Assembly: GCA_011799875.1 (NCBI GenBank)
Contig: CM022302.1
Span: forward strand, 186,612,942 to 186,676,941
From: Thinopyrum elongatum
Taxonomy: Eukaryota; Streptophyta; Magnoliopsida; Poales; Poaceae
DNA: 64,000 nucleotides
Reading direction: 5' to 3'
The position numbers and the translations under genes are program-made. Below the pieces are notes generated by a model, which saw only the letters and a program-made list of their open reading frames with translations, did no database searches and was not told the origin of the DNA. Shown piece by piece: positions 36,301 through 48,300 of the stretch; the first letter of the stretch is position 1; every line of letters starts with the position of its first letter.

Positions 36301-39300
36301 TTGTTCTTCTGCTTGCTGAACAATGTCCGGTCCGACGAGTGAGCGTTCCCCAGTTTCTGACCAATTCAGAGGGGTTCGACACTTACGTCCGTAAAGAACT
36401 TCAAATGGTGCCATCTTCAGACTAGCTTGATAGCTATTGTTGTAAGAGAATTCAGCGTACGGGAGAGATTCCTTCCATTTCTTACCGAAGGAGATGACAC
36501 AAGCTCGAAGCATATCTTCGAGCACTTGATTAATTCGTTCGACTTGACCCTGTGACTGAGGGTGAAAAGCGGTGCTGAAAGACAGATGAGTTCCCATAGC
36601 TTCTTGGAAGCTATTCCAGAATCTGGAGGTGAAGAGGCTGCCACGATCAGAACTAATCTCCAACGGAACACCGTGGAGTGACACAATTCGGGAAACATAC
36701 AAGTCTGCTAACTGGCTAGCAGTGATTGTCTCCTTAACTGGAAGAAAGTGAGCAACCTTGGAGAATCGGTCAATGACGACAAAGATAGCATCATGACCCT
36801 TCTGAGATCTGGGAAAACCAGTAATGAAATCCATTTGGACCTTGTCCCATTTCCATTCAGGAATTTCAAGGGGTTGCAGAGTTCCAGCAGGCCTTTGATG
36901 TTCTGCTTTAATGCGTCGGCAGACGTCACACTCAGAAACATAACGAGTAATATCTCGCTTCATATTAGGCCACAAGTATCTCTGACAAATGTCACGGTAC
37001 ATCTTTGTGCTACTAGGATGAATTGACAGAGGAGTGTCATGAGCTTCTTTCATAACGTGTTCCCTCTCATCCTTGAACTTGGGTACGAAGAGACGGTGTT
37101 GGAAAAATAGGATCCCATCCTTATCAAGATGGAATTCCGACGGCTTTCCTTTCTCGAGGTACCGCTTAATCCTTTCAACTTCAGAGTCATACTTTTGTAT
37201 AATCTTAATGCTGTGCTCTAAATCTGGTTCGACAACCAGGGTATTGAGATAACCCTGTGGAACAATATGGAGGTTCAACTTGCGAAGCTCTTCATAAAGC
37301 ATAGGTTGTGCTTCCTGAACCATAAGGTTGTTGCAATAAGCCTTGCGACTCAAAGCATCGGCCATTACATTAGCCTTGCCAGGGGTGTATGAGATATTCA
37401 TATCATAATCGACAATTGTTTCGAGCCATCTTTGTTGGCGAAGGTTCAGATCCGGTTGAGTATATAGATACTTCAAACTTTGATGATCCGTATATATCTC
37501 GCAACGATTACCGAGAAGGTAATGTCGCCATAGCTTCAGAGCATAAATAACCGCAGAAAGTTCGAGATCGTGCACGGGATAATTTTCTTCGTGAGGACGC
37601 AATTGTCGAGAGGCATAAGCAATCACTTTACGCTCTTGCATTAGGGCACAACCTAATCCTTGACGAGATGCATCACAGTATATCACGAAATCCTTTTGGG
37701 AATCCGGGGGTGCTAGCACTGGGGCAGATGTTAACTTATCTTTTAGTGTCTGAAAGCTTTCTTGACATTTTTCTGTCCACTCAAATTTAACACCTTTGTG
37801 AAGCAGATTCGTAAGTGGCTTTGCAATCTTGGAAAAGTTCTCAACGAATCGACGGCAATAACTAGCAAGTCCGAGAAAACTTCTGACTTGCTTGACATTC
37901 TTCGGGGGAGTCCAGTCAAGAATAGCCTGAACTCGTTCCGGGTTAACAGCAATTCCATCCTTGGAAATCACATGACCAAGATAGGTCACTTCAGATAACC
38001 AGAATTCGCATTTGGAGTACTTGGCATACAACTTGTGTTCTCGAAGCCTCTCCAGAACAAGGCGAAGATGTTCGGCATGTTCTTCTTCATTCTTGGAATA
38101 TATAAGGATATCATCCAAATAAACCACGACGAATTTGTCGAGGTAATCCATGAATATATAATTCATCAGACGGGAGAATGTAGCTGGAGCATTCGTTAGG
38201 CCAAATGACATGACGGTGTATTCATAGGAGCCATAACGAGTGACGAATGCAGTCTTGGGAATATCCTCTTCACGGACACGGATTTGGTGATAACCCAACC
38301 TCAAGTCGAGTTTAGAGAACACCGATGATCCAGCAAGTTGATCATATAAGTCATTGATCCGGGGCAGTGGGTATTTATTCTGGATTGTGGCTTGGTTAAT
38401 GGGCCGATAATCCTGAACCAATCGGTTAGTTCCATCTTTCTTCTTAACGAAGAGTGAAGGTGCTCCCCAAGCAGAGGAACTGGGGCGGATGAAACCATTC
38501 TTAAGTGACTTGTCGATTTTCTCTTTAAGCTCGAGAAGGTGGTGCGGAGGCATCTTATAAGGACGCTTGGCAATAGGGACAGTGCCAGGCTTCAAGTCAA
38601 TGACAAACTCGACAGCTCTAGCCGGGGGTATTCCTGGAAGTTCTTTTGGAAAAACGTCCGGAAAATCTCGAACGACAGGAACGTTCTCGATTCCTTCCAG
38701 AGGTGAGGCGTTCAAAGCATTCGGAACATATATCTGAGCTTCAGCATCTCGAGTAATTCGGACGGTGTAGTTCACTATCTCATCAGAGGGGTGAAGAAGT
38801 TGTATAACTTTAGTGGCACAATTGATCGAAGCTATATGAGCTTTCAACCAATCCATTCCGAGTATGAGATCTATGGTTGAAGACTTCAAGACGACGGGTG
38901 AGGCAAGGAATTCCAACCCTTTAATTTCGACGGTAACGCTAGGTGCTATTACGTCAGCATGACAATGACCTCCGGGAGTTTTAATGACTAACGGAGTATG
39001 CATCTTCTCATACCGAATGCCATGCATGAATGCAAATTTTCCAGCGATGAATGAATGTGATGCTCCTGAATCAAATAAAACAGAAGCAGGTACTGAGTTA
39101 ACGAGAAGGGTACCCATCACAGTAGCAGGTTGATCCTGGACTTCTTCAATATCAATGTTGTAAGCGTGTCCACGACCATGTGCAGCAGACCCAGTATTAA
39201 AGTTGCGGGCCTGATTGTTGCCACGACCATTGCCACGGCCAGTACGAGGAAAAGCCAACTGATTTTGAGTCTGGCGGCAGTCTCTAGCATGGTGACCTGG

Positions 39301-42300
39301 TTTGCGGCACTTGAAGCACAGACCATCTTCAGGACGAAGAGGAGCATTTTTCTGAATAGTTTGAGCTCTTGGCTGCCTCGATGGTGGAGGCAGACGTGGT
39401 GCAGCATAGTTGTTCTTTGGCGCAGGGGCATTTGGACGGAACATGTTGTTAGGAATCCAGACTCGACGCTTCTGTGCTGAGCCCGAAGATGAGCCAGCAT
39501 CACGATAGCGCTTCTGCGAGTCCTTATGCTTCATCTGAGAGGTTTCAACCAGAATAGCCTTGTTCACAAGAGTTGAAAAGTCATTGAAGTCTTGAGCAGC
39601 AAGGGCAAGCTCGAGGTCTGGGTGTAGTCCATTACGGAACTTCTCTTGTCTACGAGCATCAGTGGCGATGTCTTCTTCAGCATAGCGGGAGAGATCAAGA
39701 AATTCCCGCTGATAAGCTTCGATAGTCTTGTTGCCCTGAGTGAGGTTGCGGAACTGGGTCTTCATCCGTTCCATAATTGCCCGAGGAATATAACGGGCAC
39801 GGAAAGCAGCCTGGAACTCATACCAGGTAACCACTGTTCCAGCAGGCAGTGAACGCTTGTGGGTGTCCCACCATTGAGCAGCGGGACCCTTTAGGAAAAA
39901 GGCCGCGAAGGTGACGAAGTTGGCAGGGGCGACATTAGCAGACTCCATCTCGTGAGTGATGTCGTGGAGCCAGTCATCAGCATCCAGTGGCTTGTCAGAG
40001 TTGCGGAACTGAGTGGGGTTAAGCCGCATAAACTCCGGCAGTGTTATTGAAGGAGGGTTCTGGTTCTGGTTGTTCTGATGCGGAAACTGAGCCATGATCC
40101 CAGTCATGAACTGGTGGTTGAGCTCGAATTGTTGCATCATAGCTGCCATATAGTCTGGCGGTGGTGGACGTTCAGGGGCACGACCACGACCACCCGGTCT
40201 AACCATCCTGCTAAGTATCAACAGGGGTAGTTTAGTAAAAGCAATTGCGAGTGTTTAGCGACAAGCATGATGTAACTCGACAACAATTTAAGCAATGTAA
40301 TAGAGTCATAACAGTAGTCAATTAAGACATACAGATCCATACACAGAGTCGGGTATATGCGGACAGCATAACGGCGCAAATTCAGAACTAGACATACTAG
40401 GCGGCACGCAGGCACGCGGTAAGGAAGTACACAACGAGACATAGCAAAGGCTACATCAACGTCGGAGAAAACCACTGAAACGGGGTAACTGTGAGTGCGG
40501 ACGACGAATGTTCGTCGCGGTAGGATCCTGTGCTCCATGTGCACTCTGATGTAGAACCCGGTCTCGAGCTGTAAGAAGAGGTCCACGTGTAGGTGTGTGA
40601 CCTCCAACAGCAGGCAAATCAATACCAGCATACATCTGAGTCCTGCGCGGGTAAAGGATGTGCTTCGGATGTATCCCTGCACGAACAGCGGGTAGCAACT
40701 GCGTCATAGCATCGTAGAGACGTGCTCGAGTGGCAACCAACTCGACGACAAGAGCCCGAACAGTGCGATCCAGAGCCTGGGTGCGCTGAATCAGAACGCG
40801 CTGGTCGTAGCGACGAGGCTCGTACGGGGCACAGATAGCTGTGTAGTATCCAGTAGCATCTCCAGCAGGGGCATGAGGAATGTATCGGAACTCAGAGTCA
40901 TCCAAGATATCGCTGAACTGTCCTCGGAGACGTGCGACAGCAGAGTAGGCGGCATCATGGACTGCCATCTCAATCGTCACGCCGATACCGTGAAAAAGGT
41001 GCAGCTCAGTGTCTGAGTCATCTTGCTGATCATAGATACGAACATCAGCATGGTACTGCTCCTGGTTGAACTCGCGGTAATCCTCGTAGACCATGTACTC
41101 GAGGTACCAGCGGTAGCCAAGTCTGGTCAGGAGGGCGATCAGGACAGCTGGAAACCCAGGGGCATCACGAGCCCAAGTGCGAAGCACAAGCTGTGTCGTT
41201 GGACGCGGTGGAAACAAACGGTCCATCTGAAACAGAGGAAATTCAAGTTTGTCAAACGACAATGAGAAGTTTAACACAACTCGGAGAGAAATGTTAAACA
41301 AAATAAAGGAAAGGAAAATGATTATCAGACTAATCAGATCAATGACAGGGAAATCGCATAGATATCCAGCTCTCCGGGTAGACGGGATTTACGAGATCCT
41401 AAGTGTCGGCGTTAATAAAATTTATTTAACCCGAATAGAAGAGAGATCAGAGTCCCAGAGTATAGACGAGGAATAAAAGATCCTAATACCACCCAGTTGG
41501 TGACGTGGGCCCGTAAGCCACACAGCCAAGTTAGTAAATTAGTTTTTCGGTTTCTAGACTCAACTTCGGCCAAGGAATTTGGAGGGGGCTTCCTACAGGC
41601 AGTCGGCTCTGATACCAACTTGTGACGCCCCCGACTCAATCGTGCACTAATCATACACGCAAACATGCATGATCAAGCACAGGGACTCACGGGAAGATAT
41701 CACAACACAACTCTAACACAAATAAACGGAGATCCACAATATTACAGACCAGGGATCACGAAGATCCGAATACATGAGTCAGTCATACAAATATTATCTG
41801 AGTACAGACATAGTTAGACAAGTTTTGCCTTAACAAGGCTAGCACAAACAACGACTCTAGATCGAAAGGCGTAGGCCTCCTGCCTGGGAGCCTCCGATCC
41901 TACTCCTGGTCGGCTGGCTCGATCCAGTAGTACGTGCCCTCTGGACCCTCCTGGTAGTAAGCTCCTGTGGTGGCATCTGGCTCCGGGGCTCCATTGTCTG
42001 ATGTATCATCAAAGTGGGGTATATGGGGAAAAAGAAGTAACAAACCAACCGTGAGTACTCATCCGAAGTACTCAGCAAGCAAGGATCTACACTACATATG
42101 CAACATTATCAAAGGGGAAAAGGCTATATATGTGGACTGGGCTGCAGAAATGCCAGAATAGAGAGAAGGCTTAGTCCTATCGAAGACTAGCATCTTCAAG
42201 CATCTTCACGAAGCCACCATCTTGCAGCAATAGAAGAGAGTAGAATAGCATTTTATTAAGCAAACATGTTGAAGCAAAGCCTAGAGATCCTTCCTCGACT

Positions 42301-45300
42301 CCCAGCGAGAAAGCGATCCCGAAGCTTCAATTAAGTAACAAGTATCCAGTTCAAGTAGTAGATCGGGATATACAAACTGAGCGTCCTTTACCGTAGGACC
42401 GACTATCGATAGATTATTCATCCCTGCAGGGGTGCACTACTGTTACCCAACACGCTCGATCAACTCTGGCCGGACACACTTGTTGGGTAATTCCCGGCCT
42501 CGGTAGATCAACACGAAGCAGCGCCCTACCTAGGCTCAGCAGAGAGGTCAGCACGCCGGACTAACCTATGCACCCAGAGGTCTTGGGCCATCGCCCTGGG
42601 CACCCTGCGCGTTGCGAGACTGGCTGGGGTGCAGGCGCGACACTGAACTCGTCAGTGAAGTATCCAGCCCAATCTCGACAATCAGCCCGCACGGTGAACC
42701 GTGACGTCTGAAGAGCTTTCGGGAGAAACGTACGACGTAGAGGGCCCCATAAACCATAATCCCGCGTGGTGGTAGTGCGTATAGGGCACGTCGACCCACT
42801 CAGATCAAATACCCAAATCCGATAGGCTGATTTAGTAACACGCGGAGACAATCAGAGTTTCTGAAACTCCGCCACAATATCACACTCGAGTGCCCTTCCA
42901 GCTCACCCGACAACATAGATCCCCTGCGGGTACCCATCAGGGTCGACCCGCCTGTAACAAAGGTCAAAGTAGCCGTGTGGTCATAGCATCAAGGGGGAAA
43001 CCCCGAGGAATCACCCCCGGCGGATTCCACTCGATGAAATCATCAGGATGAACGTATGAGGCATCACCCTTGAGGTTCACACTGAGGGGTTGCACGATAG
43101 AGTCGTATCGGAAGTGGAGAAGGAGGAATCACCCTCGGTGACCACGACCGAACAGCTACACTGCAGAGTGTTCATCAGGAGTGCGTTACGAGGTATCACC
43201 CTCGGCACTCGATAGTAACTATGTAGAGTCGTACAACTAAGGGGGTGAGGTGATGTGTCGGTCTCTGGTCGACGATCACATTGATCGAGTCGTCGATGAT
43301 CAAGCAGGGGCAACAAGGGTAAGGTGGTGGGGTCACTGATGGTTCACTACCAACCTATACTAAGGAGTTTAACATAGGCAGATAAGGTAACAATAAACAG
43401 GTTACAAAAGCAGGCTATGCATCAGAATAGGAGCAAACATTAACAGTAGCAAAATCTAATGCAAGCAGTAGAAATGGAATGGGCAATATCTGGATGCTCA
43501 AAGGGGGGGGGGGGGGGAGGGCTTGCCTGGTTGCTCTGGCAAGAAAGAGGGATCGTCAACGGGCTGCTTGTCTGGAGCGTAGTCGTACCCGGCTGCAACG
43601 TCATCGGTCTCGGCGTCTATCGAGAGAGAAGGAGGGGGGAGAGAAACAATAAATTTCACGGCAATAATGCAAACAATATGTATGACATGCCTAAATGATA
43701 TGCCGGGGTGTTCTACTGCCTAACTAAATGATTTAGTTAATTTAGGAATTTATCCAGATTTATTTAATCAACGTTGGGCACTATTCATTTATCGAAATCG
43801 GTCTAAAAGTTCAATGTTCATATAGCTAGGGGCATCTGACAAGAATACGGAGGGCGTATTCGGGTTCGTATCGAAATTCTGAGCAACTTTCATATATAAA
43901 TTATTTTCATCGGAGTTACAGATTATTTAATATGATTTAGTAAAGTTTTTATTAATTTCTGGAATTTAAATTTTTTATTTAAATTCAACATTATTCGAAA
44001 CAGTGTAAAGTGACGTCAGCATGATGTCAGCAGGTCAACAGGGGCTGACCAGGGTCAAACCTGACAGGTGGGTCCAGTGGGACCCACATGTCAGTGTCCC
44101 AGCTAATTATCCAGGGTTAATTTTAAACTAAACTAACTAAACAGTGAGTGGACCCACATGTCATTGAGACATATTAATCAAAATTAATTTAAACTAATCA
44201 TTTTAGTTAGTAACTAATTAACTGACCCGTTGACCAGGTCAACGGTCAACATGGCCCCACGGGCCCACCAGTCAGTGGCCCAGGGTGGGGCCTAGGGGTC
44301 CACGTGGCAGGCCACGTCGGCCAGGGCGGCCGGAGCGCCTCCGGCGCGCGCGCGCACGGCGGCAGAGAGCTGGCGCGGCCCGGGTTTCGCCTGTGGGTGG
44401 CCGTTCGCGACGTGGTCGGCGGCGTTGGAACCGCGCGAGGGCCGCGGTTCGAATGGTGGCGGCGTGGTGGCCGGAAAATGGCCGGCGACGACCCGAGCGG
44501 AGGTGAGCTCCGGTGAGCGAGGGAAACGGCGAGGCGAGGGGGTTTTGCGCGCGGGAACTACGCCATTCGAACGAGCGGACGCAGCGGCGACGAACCGAAC
44601 CAAGGCGAGGCCAAATAGGCGACGAAGATGGCCGGACGATGAGGTGCGGCGGAGGGCCGAGCACGGTAACGCGGTGAGCTACCCTACGGCGGTCAAGCGA
44701 GCGCGCTGAGAGGCAGGGGAGGAAGGAGGAGCTCACAGTGGGGCGTAGCCGTTCAGAGCGGGCGCGGGGAAGGCGTGGTGCAGCCGGAATCGACGGCGAA
44801 CAGCGGCGGGGATCCGAGGAGGAAGAAGATGGCGCGGGGTCGATGTAGCGAGGCCGGGCTCGGGGTCTTGGACGCGGAGGAAGGGGCGGGCGTCGGCGGA
44901 CCTTTTAGACAGCGCGGGAGGACGAGCCGGCACCGGTGGCCGCGTGGTTGACGGAGCAATGGCGACGGGGGCGCTCGGTCTCTACTCTGGACCGATGGAG
45001 AGAATGGAGGAGGAGGGGGAGAATGGCGAGGAGGGGCCAGGGTGAGCCAGGGCTCTGCCCCTTATCCACCACGAGTGGGCGAGGCCGCTGTCGAGCAGGA
45101 GGAGAGGGGGGCCAGGGCGCGGGCGTGCGTGCGCGCAGAGCGCTCGACAGCGAGGCGCGGGGTGAGCAGTAGGTAGGGGATGAGGTGGGGAGTGGGCTGG
45201 GCCGGCACTGTGGACTCAGTCCAGTGCCCTGGGCCTTTTTCTTTTTCTTTGTTTCTGTTCTCTGTTTTCCTTTTCTTTTCTGTTTTGTCTTTTGTTTTTA

Positions 45301-48300
45301 CTCCAAATGACTTTTGTAAAATATGGCACTTGTTCCATTAATTGCTAGACATTATCTACTACTGCCAAAAATTGGTTTGGAGACAATTGGAGTTCACACA
45401 AATTTTATAATAAATAAAATGTATTAAACCTTGCTGTTTTGGTAAAGTTAGAGCCACCTAATTAATTCATTAATTGTTGGTTACAATCTTAGAATAGTCT
45501 CTGCAATATTTGTTATTTACTGAACATTTTAGTTTCTATGTTGAACAACTTTTATTTTCCACTTTCATTTGAACTTGAATCTTGACTTAGGAGTTGAAAT
45601 GCAATATGATGCAAATGATGATTATGCACTGTTAAACATGATGACTTGTCATTATCAAAAGTGATTACTGTGGCTAATGACATGGGGTGTTACAAGTGGT
45701 GGCTTAGGAGCAGCAGATGAAGTTCCTTCTCCTTCATCTTGAATCTTCACTTGAGGAATTTCTTTAGAAGGTGGAGCTTCCTCGTCTTCAACGTGGGCTT
45801 CTCTTTCTCAGGATTGTAAACCATGTGCACACGATCCATCTTGAACTTTCGATCTTGCACCACATGATCTATAAGCTTTTGACTATAAGGAGCAAAGGGG
45901 CAACTTCTTGATTGATCTTGTGAAGCCTCTCTTATGCACTCACATATGTATTCCATGGGATTGAATGGAGTAACCTTATCAAGGTTGGCCATTAGCTTCA
46001 TTGGGTACCCTCTAATGTTGGTTGTGTCATCTACGTTTGGATCAAGAGTCAATCTTAGCAGGTAGTTCGAAGTGTAAAGTCTGGGAAGAAGACCTGTGGT
46101 TTTCCAATAGTTCTTTGCAGGTATTTTCTCCTTGTAGAGACACTTCATATCTTTAGTGGACAACTTTGGCCTCTTATGGATAGACTTGTATCTAGGATTG
46201 TTAGATCCTTCCAATCCAAGCGCTTGGGCAAATTCTCCCATATTTGAGATGTACTTGATCCTGTTGTTCACATCCATGAGAAAGATCTTGTGGTCTTATT
46301 CTCAAATTGGACAGTGGCGTAAAACTAATCTCATTAGTCCAATATTCCTTTTGAACCATTAGAGCATTAACCTCGCTCATTGCACATATCAACTGGACAT
46401 TGGGATATCTCTGAGAAATATAGATTTACTAACACCTTAGTGAGCATGGCAGATTTGGAGAGGTGTGGTATGTGATTGGAAACTTATGCTGCAGACCCAT
46501 AGCCATTTAGGGATTCCAGCCAATTTCTGGAATCAGCCGCTTGCGAGGACCCCACATATGCTATCAACACTGGCAAACGTACCCCTCGAACTCTTTTATT
46601 TGGCTTACTGACCCCCATTTCCTTCTTAAGTCATTGTCAAATGTCACATCTATACTTCTGTCCTCACCATCTTCCAAAACTTCTGTCACATCTAGGAACC
46701 TTCAGTTCTGCTGATGGCACTGGTGACTGATGTAGGGCTTACACACTGCATGGTGGATGCTGTGGTCATCTACAGTTGTTAACATGCGGAATTTGGAAAA
46801 TTAGGTGAATAGAACTCCAAATTCATGAATAGGGTAATAAAACTCATAACTCTAAAGGTCCTTTTATATACGAGAGGCCTGGGATCTGGATCGTTAAAAT
46901 TAATTTCAGTTTGGACTAGATTCAAACACTCCATAAAAACAACTCCAATATTCATAGTATTACAAAGAATCAATGATGTTTTTGCCTTGTTTCATTATTT
47001 ACCACTGTGTAATTTAGTTCCTCCCAATGTCCAACTTGTTTGTTCTCATTGGTCAGTAATTCATAACTATATCTAGAGGCAAACAAGGTAGTCTGGACCA
47101 GAAATATCTAAATCCTCATTTTCGTCCCTTCTTATCTGTTGACATATTAATTGAATTCTTTGATCTCTAGGTCCTTGCTCTAAAAGGTTCATATCATGGT
47201 GATACCCTGGGTGCTATGGAAGCTCAAGCTCCATCAGCCTATACATCGTTCCTTCAGCAGCCATGGTATGCATCAAGTTCAGTTTCACTCATATGCTGCA
47301 TGCTTAGAAATATTCACACCTTTTTCTGATGACTGCCTTTCCCAACTATTGCCATTTTTTTGCACTACTGTTGCCCTTTCATATCTTGGTTTGTCTGCAG
47401 ACACAGTACATATTTCTATCAAGACATAGAACTGCTGTTCCTCTAAGCCCCTTTCTTGCTATCAGTTTCAAAATAAGTAATTGTGGAATCTCTCATTTAA
47501 GGGTTTTTCTGCAGGTATTCTGGGCAGGGACTTTTTCTAGATCCTCCAACAGTGTTCATAAGAAATGGGACATGCGCACTTTCTTTGCCCCAGTCGATAC
47601 AGAACTGTCATCTGAGTCCTGGTGATAAATGTCGGTAACTCGTTTGACAAGTCAGATTATATATGTGTAATTTTAACTTAACTTATATATTTGGACTGAC
47701 AACTGAAATTGCAGGTTTTCCTTCATTAGCTGATGTCTTTTGCAAGAGTAGGGACTCATCAGCTGCAGCTGATTTATACTCAACCTACATATCCCAACAA
47801 CTTTCAGAATATTCCGTGTCAAGTAACACACAGCATATTGCAGCACTTATTATAGAACCAGGCAAGTACATTGTTCTCCATCAGCCGAGTGAACTGCTTG
47901 TATATTCACTGTTTGACATATGCCTTGATTTATATTGAGTTGAATTGGAGGTTCCATGGTAGGATCACACATCATATAATCGATTTAGAATCTAGGGTCA
48001 CAAATCGTAGAAACAATGCAGAACTGTTAGGGTCGCTGTGCCAATCTAGGGTTGCAGAAACGCAGAATCATATGCCACAATTGAGATTCTGAAAACCTTG
48101 CGTCACACAGTCGGCTAGAGGTGAGAGTATGTGCTCACTCCACACAAGTTTTTGTTCTCCCGTTTGTTGGTATGTACATGTAAGAACTGTATAATTGCTT
48201 GTTTTTGTTTTTTCTGTTTCGTATGTTGCTGTAATGTTTGATCCTCGTTAACTCCTATTCATGCAGTGATACAAGGTGCTGGGGGAATGCACATGATAGA

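Larger units (their letters stand above)
31685..45699 (-). mobile_element. Complete 14.0-kb chromodomain Gypsy (Tekay/Del-like)
   Basis: Element 31690..45694 with the perfect 5-bp duplication AGTGG (31685..31689 and 45695..45699). LTRs are 4062 bp (31690..35751) and 4074 bp (41621..45694), TG...CA ended and highly similar. The primer site TGGTATCAGAGC (41606..41617, three bases inside the 5' LTR) matches tRNA-Met. A polypurine tract GATGAGGAGAAT (35752..35763) abuts the 3' LTR. The internal region holds an upstream ORF (40456..41226) and one uninterrupted gag-pol (35788..40221) ending in a chromodomain. Very long LTRs and an ORF before gag recall rice RIRE3/RIRE8-type elements. It lies in BIO3-BIO1 intron 6, antisense, inside an older ORF remnant. 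Confidence 0.97.
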
